From contig CABVBR010000042.1 in the NCBI GenBank assembly GCA_902496645.1, positions 1 to 14,060 of the forward strand: DNA of 14,060 nt. Reading direction: 5' to 3'. The notes under the pieces are model-generated. The model did not search any database. It had not been told where the DNA came from and saw only the letters and a list, made by a program, of their open reading frames with translations. The position numbers were made by a program, and so were the translations under genes. Below, piece by piece: positions 8,200 through 14,060 of this stretch. Source of the stretch: an uncultured Collinsella sp. (GTDB lineage Bacteria; Actinomycetota; Coriobacteriia; Coriobacteriales; Coriobacteriaceae). Numbering within the stretch: the first letter of the stretch is position 1; each line of letters begins with the position of its first letter.

Positions 8200-9249
8200 C
8201 TACATTCCCGACCAATCGATAAATATCTCCTCACGAAGCCGGCGTTCGAGCTGCTGCTGCCGCGGTGTCTTGTCTTTCAGCGGCGCATCGAGATAGGACA
8301 TGATGAGCTCCATCACCACGCGAAAGGCATCGGAGTCGGCCAGCTGGCCATAGGTCATCAAAACGACGGGATATCCCATCGCTTGCAAGGCCGTCGTTCG
8401 GTCGGAGTCAGAGATCTTGGGTTCTATGGATCCGTGTATGGCTTTACCCTGGCATTCAACAAGGCACTCTCGGCTGCCGTCCTTATTTGCCAGCAGGATA
8501 TCGGCATAGCGCCTATCGAGCCCCGAAATCAGGCGGGCGCCGCGCGTCATACGAATCTCAACGTTATTGGTAAGGCGCAGCCCTTCGCCGCCGCGTAACC
8601 TCGAAAGACCAAACAGCATCGATGCCTGGACCTCGAGCGGCGATGCCGCCATCCCTGTAATGCATTTCGCGGCACGTGTGAACGATTTAGCGCCGCGGAG
8701 CCCCCGGATCTTATCGACGTACTCCGTAAGCTCAGAGAGCTCGATCAAGGGCGGTCGTTTCCACAAGTCCGTTGGATTCCCCGAGACATCCTTTACGTTT
8801 TCCCAACCCAGCCGCGCGTCGCCCCACCGGCCCCCATATGCCTGCACAAGTGCCGACTTTACCCGAGGCGCAATCTTGCACACGGCAAAGGTGCCGCACA
8901 TCTCATACATGCACATGATTAAACGCTCGTTTGAAACCGAGGAAGCCAGGGTCAGCAGGGTAAAGAGTGGGGACGCGACATCGAGGCCAAACTCTGTCTG
9001 CCGCACGGAGCCAAACGGCCTCTCCCCGTTCCAAACATGCCTGACAATGCGATCGCCCTTACGTCCGCAGCTGCCCTGCGCCAACACGTGTAATGGGGTG
9101 CCCAGGAAATGCTTGACGAGCGGATGCTCACAAAGACGCTCCCTGCGTGAATCGTCCACAGAATCGGGCAGGTCCGGCATTATTGCCAAAACCTGTGGAG
9201 GTATCCGGTGATACCGAAAGGCAGATATGTCGCACAGCATGTCGTCCAT
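8200..9249 (-). CDS. putative PD-(D/E)XK-fold protein with AbiEi-like N-terminal part
   Basis: I place the start at ATG 9249 (349 residues). The open frame runs further upstream but would cross the divergent peptidase start; a second ATG follows at 9240. No strong ribosome site is visible. No named family is certain. Residues 1-125, including ASPLFTLLTLA (92-102) and the helix ending YEMCGTFA, resemble the AbiEi-like segment found before DUF559 nucleases. Residues 200-310 show a restriction-endonuclease pattern: S203-P-L-E206, D250 in YADIL, E265-C-Q267 in place of E-x-K, then D-x-x-R (D281 or D283, R284) and GYPVVLMTYGQL. I recall similar proteins as multi-copy families in Coriobacteriia. 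The protein is arginine-rich and cytoplasmic with no signal peptide. It could be a DNA-binding regulator with a decayed nuclease fold, a toxin-antitoxin component or a defence nuclease. Existence of the gene is likely; function is inference. Confidence 0.75.
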   Translation of the reverse strand: MDDMLCDISAFRYHRIPPQVLAIMPDLPDSVDDSRRERLCEHPLVKHFLGTPLHVLAQGSCGRKGDRIVRHVWNGERPFGSVRQTEFGLDVASPLFTLLTLASSVSNERLIMCMYEMCGTFAVCKIAPRVKSALVQAYGGRWGDARLGWENVKDVSGNPTDLWKRPPLIELSELTEYVDKIRGLRGAKSFTRAAKCITGMAASPLEVQASMLFGLSRLRGGEGLRLTNNVEIRMTRGARLISGLDRRYADILLANKDGSRECLVECQGKAIHGSIEPKISDSDRTTALQAMGYPVVLMTYGQLADSDAFRVVMELIMSYLDAPLKDKTPRQQQLERRLREEIFIDWSGM

Positions 9250-9252
9250 GAA

Positions 9253-9264
9253 GGGTACGTACCC
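9253..9264. promoter_or_regulatory. perfect 12-base palindrome at the translation start
   Basis: GGGTACGTACCC lies 3 bases upstream of the ATG at 9249 on the minus strand, where a ribosome-binding site would be expected. It could be an operator for the gene's own product or a neighbour, or could mask initiation. A second inverted repeat CGGTA-aa-TACCG is at 9320-9331 in the same divergent region. Confidence 0.35.
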
Positions 9265-9403
9265 ACCGCGTCGTTTGTAAACCCGCCTGGACGGCAAACG
9301 CGCTGGCTCGGCCTGCGAACGGTAAATACCGCTGCGCGCACGCCGCGGATCTCTCAAGAGGCTTACAATCGGTTTGGAAAGCAGACTGATTGTGAGGTTG
9401 CAT

Positions 9404-10624
9404 ATGGTTGATGAGGACTTTGCCTGGCGGCTTGCGCAGGAGCTCGTGCGGATCGACAGCTCAGACCCGGGCGCGTATGAGGATGAAATTGAGCGGTATA
9501 TCAAAGCGCTGGTTGAGGCTCAGCTGGAGCGGTTGAGTCATCCGGTGCTCGATGCCGTGCAGATTGAGGAGCTCGAAGTACTCCCCGGGCGCCGCAACCT
9601 TAAAGTCACCGTGCCGGGCCAAAGCGACGAGCCGCGGCTGGTCTATATCTGCCACATGGATACCGTCACCTTGGGCGATGGCTGGGACGCAGACATCGCA
9701 CCGCTTGGGGCGGTTGTGCGCGACGATAAACTCTATGGCCGCGGTGCCTGCGATATGAAGGGTGGCCTGGCCTGCGCCATTGCCGCACTGGTCCATACGC
9801 TCGAGCGCGTGGCGGCGGATGGCGCGCTGCCACGCCGCGGCTTTTCGCTCATCTGCTCGGTCGACGAGGAAGACTTCATGCGCGGCTCAGAGGCCGCGAT
9901 CGATGCTGGCTGGGTCAGCTCGCGCGAATGGGTGCTGGACACCGAGCCCACCGACGGACAGATCCAGGTGGCGCACAAGGGGCGTACGTGGTTCGAGATT
10001 GAAATGGCCGGCGTGACGGCGCATGCGAGCCAGCCGTGGAAGGGCGCGGATGCCGTCGCCGCCATGGCCGAGGTCGTGTGTTCGCTTCGTCGCGCGTTTG
10101 CGGCGCTGCCCGCGTACGATGAGCTGGGGCCTTCGACCATCACGTTTGGCCAAATCGAGGGCGGATATCGCCCCTACGTCGTACCCGACCGCGCCAAAGT
10201 CTGGGTCGACATGCGCCTGACCCCGCCGACCGATACGGCCGCCGCAATCAATATGGTCGAGTATGCCATCGCCGTCGCCGAAGCCGCCGTTCCCGGTTGC
10301 CATGGCAGCTACACCGTGACGGGCGACCGCCCCGCCATCGAGCGCGACCCGAACTCTCCCCTTCTAGCAGCGCTCAAGCGTGCCGCCGATGACGTAACGG
10401 ACGCGGACACGACCGTCGGCTTCTTTACCGGCTACACCGATACCGCCGTCATTGCCGGCAAGACAGGCAACCGCAATTGTATGAGCTACGGCCCCGGCTC
10501 GTTGGCGCTCGCGCACAAGCCCAACGAGTATGTGCCCCATGCCGATATCGTTCGCTGCCAAAACGTGCTCATCGCGCTTGCCGATAACACGCTCTGGGAC
10601 GCAAGCGGCCAAGTTGGGGCATAA
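9404..10624 (+). CDS. M20-family zinc deacylase/peptidase (ArgE/DapE type)
   Basis: ATG 9404 (406 residues) is preceded by GAGG at 9394-9397; a TTG ten codons earlier is less likely. All expected active-site residues of a two-zinc M20 hydrolase are present: H84 and D86 in CHMDTV, D117 in GRGACDMKGG, the E155-E156 pair in SVDEED (E155 as general base), E181 in DTEPTD, H207 in the dimerisation domain motif TAHASQP and H371 in ALAHKPNEY. The dimerisation (lid) domain occupies about 185-300. The family removes acyl groups from amino acids or cleaves small peptides in the cytoplasm (acetylornithine deacetylase, succinyl-diaminopimelate desuccinylase, carboxypeptidase G2). Residues do not settle the substrate, and no arginine or lysine pathway genes are nearby. 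A TACAAT box (9364-9369) could be its -10 element, but I see no matching -35. A DUF1015-type gene follows after 39 bases, likely in one operon. Confidence 0.92.
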   Translation: MVDEDFAWRLAQELVRIDSSDPGAYEDEIERYIKALVEAQLERLSHPVLDAVQIEELEVLPGRRNLKVTVPGQSDEPRLVYICHMDTVTLGDGWDADIAPLGAVVRDDKLYGRGACDMKGGLACAIAALVHTLERVAADGALPRRGFSLICSVDEEDFMRGSEAAIDAGWVSSREWVLDTEPTDGQIQVAHKGRTWFEIEMAGVTAHASQPWKGADAVAAMAEVVCSLRRAFAALPAYDELGPSTITFGQIEGGYRPYVVPDRAKVWVDMRLTPPTDTAAAINMVEYAIAVAEAAVPGCHGSYTVTGDRPAIERDPNSPLLAALKRAADDVTDADTTVGFFTGYTDTAVIAGKTGNRNCMSYGPGSLALAHKPNEYVPHADIVRCQNVLIALADNTLWDASGQVGA

Positions 10625-10663
10625 TAAGCCGCGAACAAACCGACTCGCGCGTTAGGACCGCCC

Positions 10664-11353
10664 ATGAAAGCACTTCCGTTTCCCTGCATCCGCCCAGCTC
10701 AGGACCGCGTGCTCGAGGCGCTGCCTGCGATGGACAGCATCCTGAGTGACAGCGGAGCCCTGCGCGGCGCGATTACCGATGGGCTTATGCTCAAAGATCC
10801 GGGCGCGGCGTATTACGTGTACGAATGCTCCGGAGAGCCGGGACGCGTGACGGGTGTCGTGGCGATTTGCCCGGTTAACGTGCTGACGGGCGGCGACGAG
10901 GCTGCCGCCGAGAGCATCGACGCACTCGCCACCGCGCGCGCGATCGCCGAGCTCAAGGTGCAGCCGCGCCCCGTGTCGCTCGCCTACGAGGCGTCGCCCG
11001 TCATGGATATCATTTTGAGCGCTGCCAAAGAGGGCGCATCGCTCTACGCCGTCACCGATCCCGCGGGCGTCACACATCGCGTGTGGGAGGTCAAGCGCGA
11101 GGACGCCGTCGGGGCCATCCGCGCTATGCTCGACCGAGCACCGGAGCCGGCACTGGCCGACGACCCCGCCTACGCCGCCGCTCTGACCGGGGCGTCGCAG
11201 CTGCTGGTCGATGAGACCCGTGCCGCCGGAACGTACACCGGCAAGGAGCCGTTCAACTTTACCGTTGCCGTGCTCTTCCCCGCCGCGCAGGTCAGCGGCG
11301 CCGCGCCGCAGGTTCCGACAGGTCTGTTCACGCACCAGGTCGCGCGGTTCTAG
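10664..11353 (+). CDS. short DUF1015-family protein lacking the GHHR motif
   Basis: The 229-residue protein resembles DUF1015 in several blocks: FPCIRPAQDRVLEALPA at the N-terminus, YYVYE and RVTGVVAICPV (50-71), RPVSLAYE (102-109), THRVWEVKRED (137-147), and FTVAVLFPAAQ with PTGLFTHQVARF at the end. Full DUF1015 proteins run to about 400 residues and carry a diagnostic ADGHHR segment; here that place reads LADDPAYAAAL (164-174). The sequence has no frameshift and normal composition, so this is a genuine shortened form rather than recent decay. The biochemical role of DUF1015 is not established; it has been linked to SerC-adjacent genes in some genomes, and serC is in this window but not adjacent. 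The ATG at 10664 has only a weak AGGA upstream. It probably shares a transcript with the M20 gene and ends at the terminator at 11399. Confidence 0.8.
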   Translation: MKALPFPCIRPAQDRVLEALPAMDSILSDSGALRGAITDGLMLKDPGAAYYVYECSGEPGRVTGVVAICPVNVLTGGDEAAAESIDALATARAIAELKVQPRPVSLAYEASPVMDIILSAAKEGASLYAVTDPAGVTHRVWEVKREDAVGAIRAMLDRAPEPALADDPAYAAALTGASQLLVDETRAAGTYTGKEPFNFTVAVLFPAAQVSGAAPQVPTGLFTHQVARF

Positions 11354-11398
11354 CAAGACCAGACCGCCCAACACAAAAATCGGCAGCTCAACAAACAG

Positions 11399-11439
11399 GG
11401 GGCGGAGATGCAGCAGATACATGCATCTCCGCCCCTTTT
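11399..11439 (+). terminator. strong intrinsic terminator after the DUF1015 gene
   Basis: GGGGCGGAGATGCA (11399-11412) pairs perfectly with its complement at 11422-11435 around a 9-base loop, followed by TTTT. It lies between convergent genes, 45 bases past the DUF1015 stop and 43 bases past the end of the minus-strand phosphatase. The minus-strand side has only a weak T-rich tract, so its main role is on the plus strand. Confidence 0.85.
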
Positions 11440-11482
11440 GCGTCGAGAAGTTATGCCGGCGACCCGCGCCGCCGCGCTCGCG

Positions 11483-12118
11483 TTATCCGCGCTGCGGACC
11501 TGCAGTAGCCACAAGCGGTTCAAGCCCCAGCTCGCGCGCGTAATCCTCCTGCGTAAAGACTTCGACCAGCTCAAACGTGTCGGATTCGTCGTCAAACGCA
11601 AAGTGCAGCACCGAGCAGTTGCCTGGCACACGGTCGCGCTCGTCTGCCGCCGCGCCCTTCACGTGATCCATAAACTCCTTGATAGCCGAGCCATGACTTA
11701 CCGCGAGCACGCACGCATGGTCCGGACGCTGCATAAGCTCGGTCAGCGTCGCCACCATGCGCTCGCGCACCTGCATCTGGCCCTCGCCGCCAAACTGGCG
11801 ATAGAAGTCGCGCCACGGTCGCTCGGGCATGAGCATCACGCGCTCGGCCTCAAAGTCGCCAAAGAACCACTCACGCAGGCCGTCCAGGCGCTCGTACGCC
11901 AAGCCCGGCCACAAGTTGGCGATAGTCTGCTCGGTGCGATGAAGCGTGGAGGTGTAGGCATGATCGGGCTCAATGCCGCGCGCACGTAAAAACATGCCGG
12001 CGCGCGCCGCCTGGTCGCAACCCAACTGCGTAAGCGGCGAGTCACTCCAACCCTGAATGATGCGCTTAAGGTTGAATATTGTCTGCCCATGACGAACCAG
12101 ATACAGGTCTTTATTCAT
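11483..12118 (-). CDS. histidine phosphatase family protein (copy 2 of a tandem pair)
   Basis: ATG 12118 (211 residues) has AAAGGA at 12129-12124, 5 bases upstream; an in-frame start eight codons earlier would overlap the previous gene. The branch-1 histidine-phosphatase signature is complete: L-V-R9-H10-G11-Q-T with the phosphorylated histidine, R61 in TSTLHRTEQT, E83 in LREW and H142 in VSHGS. The family includes cofactor-dependent phosphoglycerate mutase, fructose-2,6-bisphosphatase and many phosphatases of unknown substrate; nothing here separates them. It lies 17 bases after its paralogue and the two share long stretches (QG-x-x-DSPLT, FGGE-x-x-x-Q, CVLAVSHGSA). Its C-terminus is longer by about 30 residues than the other copy. 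Likely a cytoplasmic small-molecule phosphatase, co-transcribed with the copy upstream. Confidence 0.9.
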   Translation of the reverse strand: MNKDLYLVRHGQTIFNLKRIIQGWSDSPLTQLGCDQAARAGMFLRARGIEPDHAYTSTLHRTEQTIANLWPGLAYERLDGLREWFFGDFEAERVMLMPERPWRDFYRQFGGEGQMQVRERMVATLTELMQRPDHACVLAVSHGSAIKEFMDHVKGAAADERDRVPGNCSVLHFAFDDESDTFELVEVFTQEDYARELGLEPLVATAGPQRG

Positions 12119-12135
12119 AGGGGTCCTTTCGTTCG

Positions 12136-12678
12136 TTACCAATCAAGGAGCGAAAACGCCCCGTCGCAATAGCCAAAATGAAGCACGGCTCCGTTGTCGG
12201 GTAGCTCTCCCCTGCCAGTCACATACTCAAGAAACTCCTGGCAGGCTGAGCCGTGGGAAACCGCCAGCACGCAGTCGTGCTGCGGCCTGGCCATGATGCG
12301 GGACAGCGCCGCGACCATGCGCGACTGAAGCTGCACTTCCGACTCGCCGCCAAAGGCCACCGGATAATCGCCCCAGGGCTGCGGCGGCATATCGCGATTT
12401 GATGTACCCTCCAGCGAGCCCAAATGCCACTCGCGTAGGTCATCGACCAGCTCTATCGAGCGGCCCTCACCAGCAATTAGCTCAGCCGTACGCCGCGCCC
12501 GGCCCAACGGGGAGGAATACACACGGTCAAAGGTCACGCCACGCGCCTCAAACGCCGCGCGCGTCGCCAGCGCCTGCTCGCGCCCGCGCGCCGTAAGCGG
12601 CGAATCGTGCCCACCTTGCAAAATATTCTGCACATTGAGCTCAGTCTGCCCATGCCGCACCAAATACAAATCTGCCAC
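12136..12678 (-). CDS. histidine phosphatase family protein (copy 1 of a tandem pair)
   Basis: The 180-residue protein starts at GTG 12678, with AGGGGAGG on the minus strand 4 bases upstream. It has R8-H9-G10, R60 in SSPLGRARRTAE, E83 in LREWHLG and H142 in VSHGS, so the active site is complete. Residues 56-65 fit the phosphoglycerate-mutase-like pattern better than the other copy does. Substrate is unknown. The gene precedes its paralogue in a two-gene minus-strand unit. A REP-like hairpin (12694-12728) sits just before its ribosome-binding site, and the nitroreductase ends about 80 bases upstream. A duplication within this lineage is the simplest origin of the pair. Confidence 0.9.
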   Translation of the reverse strand: MADLYLVRHGQTELNVQNILQGGHDSPLTARGREQALATRAAFEARGVTFDRVYSSPLGRARRTAELIAGEGRSIELVDDLREWHLGSLEGTSNRDMPPQPWGDYPVAFGGESEVQLQSRMVAALSRIMARPQHDCVLAVSHGSACQEFLEYVTGRGELPDNGAVLHFGYCDGAFSLLDW

Positions 12679-12693
12679 ACGTCCTCCCCTCGC

Positions 12694-12728
12694 ACCACCG
12701 CAAAGGGGACAGGTACCTTTGTGGTGGT
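12694..12728. repeat. REP-like hairpin
   Basis: ACCACCGCAAAGG (12694-12706) pairs with CCTTTGTGGTGGT (12716-12728) over 13 base pairs with one G-U pair and a 9-base loop GGACAGGTA. The hairpin lies in the 82-base gap between the nitroreductase and the first histidine phosphatase, with no T run on the minus strand, so it is not a clear terminator. From memory I associate such GGGACAGG...CCTTTGTGG units with dispersed repeats in Coriobacteriia, possibly tied to a REP-associated tyrosine transposase. A perfect palindrome CACCGCGGTG follows at 12743-12752. Confidence 0.65.
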
Positions 12729-12760
12729 TTACCGCCGGATCACACCGCGGTGACGCTCAA

Positions 12761-13432
12761 CTACACCAGCACGTCGGCGAGCGAACGCTTGGGTACGTGG
12801 TGCACCTGTGCCTCGTCGCGCCAATAATTGATGGAGCCGTCGGGGTTGGAATCAATTGCGTCGATCGCCTGTGTCTCGGCTGGCACGCCAAAAGCCATGA
12901 TCAGCTTGAGCTCGTATTTGTCGTTATCGAGCCCCATGGCGTCGATCGCGCGGGGCGTAAAGGCCTTGAACATGCAGGCCGCCACCTCGGGCGTGGCGCT
13001 GCGGGCGGCGAGCATCATCGTCTGCGCGGCAATGCCCGTGTCGACCTCGGTAATGGGAGCGGCAGGCTTGCCCGGAACGGCGCGCTCGGCCAGAATCGCG
13101 ATGTAGCCGGTCGGGCGCTCGCCCTCGGCAGGACCCGGCCAATCCTTAAGCGCGCCGGCCCATGCAAGCTCGTCAAACACGCGCGCGCAGTCCTCGGCAC
13201 CGCTCACCACATGAAAACGAAGACGCTGAGCATTGGCGCCGCAGGGAGCCAGGTGCGCCAGTTCCGCCAGCTCGAGCAAAAACTCGCGCGGCACGCGCAT
13301 GGACTCGTCAAAACGGCGGCATGTACGGGCACGACGGACCAGCGCATCAAACGCGTCCAAGCCGAGCTTTTCGCAGCCTTGCTTTGCCATCGATTCGACA
13401 CTCAACGGTGCCTCGGGAACTGCTTCGTTCAT
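12761..13432 (-). CDS. nitroreductase family protein
   Basis: I use ATG 13432 (223 residues); an in-frame TTG four codons earlier is less likely, and the upstream site is only a run of G. The protein fits the FMN-dependent nitroreductase fold: R36-T-C-R-R-F-D (36-42) and L61-A-P-C-G-A-N-A-Q (61-69) at the flavin site, GIAAQTMMLAA (133-143) in the dimer interface helix, and a tail YWRDEAQVHHVPKRSLADVLV (203-223) seen in clostridial and actinobacterial relatives. Such enzymes reduce nitro compounds, quinones or flavins with NAD(P)H in the cytoplasm. The physiological substrate is unknown. The usual serine of APS is cysteine here (APCGAN), as in some relatives. It is divergent from the DUF308 gene. 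Confidence 0.88.
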   Translation of the reverse strand: MNEAVPEAPLSVESMAKQGCEKLGLDAFDALVRRARTCRRFDESMRVPREFLLELAELAHLAPCGANAQRLRFHVVSGAEDCARVFDELAWAGALKDWPGPAEGERPTGYIAILAERAVPGKPAAPITEVDTGIAAQTMMLAARSATPEVAACMFKAFTPRAIDAMGLDNDKYELKLIMAFGVPAETQAIDAIDSNPDGSINYWRDEAQVHHVPKRSLADVLV

Positions 13433-13667
13433 AGGGACCCCCAATACAAGCCAATTGTCCTTAGGAAAATCTAACCTAAAACGTAGGCAATAACGAACAG
13501 GGCTGCAATGTTCTACACCTGTTGAATAGAAAATCGCGACGTGGGGAACAACGGAAACAATTCGGGGCCTTTGGGTTACGTTTCACCCTCCCCGACCCAT
13601 ACGTCAGCGCCTTTAGGCGATACTGGTTGTAACGATCAAGGCTTACGCCGCACGGAAAGGAGACATT
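13433..13667. other. divergent intergenic region
   Basis: This 235-base AT-richer gap must contain promoters for the nitroreductase (minus) and the DUF308 gene (plus). I see a 12-base inverted repeat CGCCT-tt-AGGCG at 13608-13619 near the plus-strand gene, which could be an operator, and CCTTAGG with CTAACCTAA near 13460-13480 on the nitroreductase side. No promoter with two good boxes could be identified. Confidence 0.4.
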
Positions 13668-14060
13668 ATGGGCATCTTTAAGAACGATGACCAAAAATCG
13701 AGCCAGTTTGGATTTGACGAGAAAAGCATGGCAGGCAAGGCCGTCAAGGCCGTGCGCTGGATTTACGCCATCACGGGCGTCTTGGCGCTCATTGCTGGTA
13801 TCGCGCTGCTTTTTGCACCCGCCAAGTCCCTCGTCTTTTTGACGACTGTCCTGGGTTTTTACTTTGTAATCACTGCTGCCATCAGGCTGTTCACTGCCAT
13901 TTTTGAGCCGCTGCTGCCCACCGGCTGGCGCGTGACGAGCATCATCTCCAACCTACTCATTATCTTGGGCGGCGTCATAATCCTGCGCAACCAGGCCTTC
14001 TCGACCGCGACGCTCACCACGATGGTGGTTATCGTAGCCGGCTTTGGCTGGATTGTAGAA
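13668..14060 (+). CDS. DUF308/HdeD-family membrane protein, 3' part outside window
   Basis: ATG 13668 has GGAAAGGAG (13654-13662) 5 bases upstream. The frame is open for 131 codons to the window edge. After a polar start of about 28 residues (KNDDQKSSQFGFDEKS) come hydrophobic segments at about 29-50, 53-78, 88-105 and 112 onward, matching the repeated two-helix units of the HdeD family (DUF308). A GW-R motif follows the second helix (LPTGWRVTSIISNLLIILGGV region, about 85-105). The product is an inner-membrane protein; HdeD in enteric bacteria is linked to acid resistance, but the role here is unknown. The gene is incomplete because the window ends, not because of damage. Confidence 0.85.
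   Translation, partial: MGIFKNDDQKSSQFGFDEKSMAGKAVKAVRWIYAITGVLALIAGIALLFAPAKSLVFLTTVLGFYFVITAAIRLFTAIFEPLLPTGWRVTSIISNLLIILGGVIILRNQAFSTATLTTMVVIVAGFGWIVE

Noticed and set aside
8567..9211. 214-codon plus-strand open frame opposite the PD-(D/E)XK-like gene
   Set aside because: The minus-strand reading has ordered motifs and hydrophobic core patterns; this frame is serine and arginine-rich without a recognisable domain.
10652..11422. 256-codon minus-strand open frame opposite the DUF1015 gene
   Set aside because: It begins inside the terminator stem and has no ribosome site or family pattern.
12635..13474. 279-codon plus-strand open frame across the nitroreductase
   Set aside because: It crosses the REP-like hairpin and is antisense to a clear nitroreductase and to the start of a histidine phosphatase.

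Overview
The window is mostly GC-rich coding sequence (about two thirds G+C in serC and serA) and looks like a gut actinobacterium of the class Coriobacteriia, most likely Collinsella or a close relative. This rests on protein style (a short type III-like SerA, a Coriobacteriia-style nuclease-fold protein, a shortened DUF1015 protein) and on a hairpin I associate from memory with these genomes. It is an inference, not a database result.

Layout: 1-294 is non-coding, with a bidirectional-looking terminator. A PPP-type metallophosphatase (295-1134, minus) is divergent from an NhaP2/CvrA-type cation/proton antiporter with two RCK_C domains (1460-3061, plus). Next comes a two-gene cassette of lower G+C (about half): a MazG/DCTPP1-like nucleotide pyrophosphohydrolase (3258-3614) overlapping by 8 bases a GIY-YIG nuclease fused to a DUF2075 superfamily 1-like helicase (3607-5349). 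Housekeeping genes serC (5492-6616) and serA (6687-7850) follow, ended by a strong terminator. They catalyse the first two steps of the phosphorylated serine pathway.

After serA, an AT-rich gap carries a 157-bp element with 33-bp inverted ends (7954-8110). A minus-strand gene (8200-9249) encodes a putative PD-(D/E)XK-fold protein with an AbiEi-like N-terminal part. Divergent from it are an ArgE/DapE-type M20 deacylase (9404-10624) and a short DUF1015 protein without the usual GHHR motif (10664-11353), closed by a strong terminator. Then come, on the minus strand, two tandem histidine-phosphatase paralogues (11483-12118 and 12136-12678), a REP-like hairpin (12694-12728) and a nitroreductase (12761-13432). 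The window ends inside a DUF308/HdeD-type membrane protein (13668 onward, plus).

The best candidate for an undescribed system is the MazG plus GIY-YIG-DUF2075 pair. It has two translationally coupled genes, nucleotide hydrolysis combined with nuclease and helicase activities, composition unlike its neighbours, and a position between core genes. This fits an accessory antiviral module. Function is inferred only. The inverted-repeat element beside the nuclease-fold gene is the second most unusual structure.
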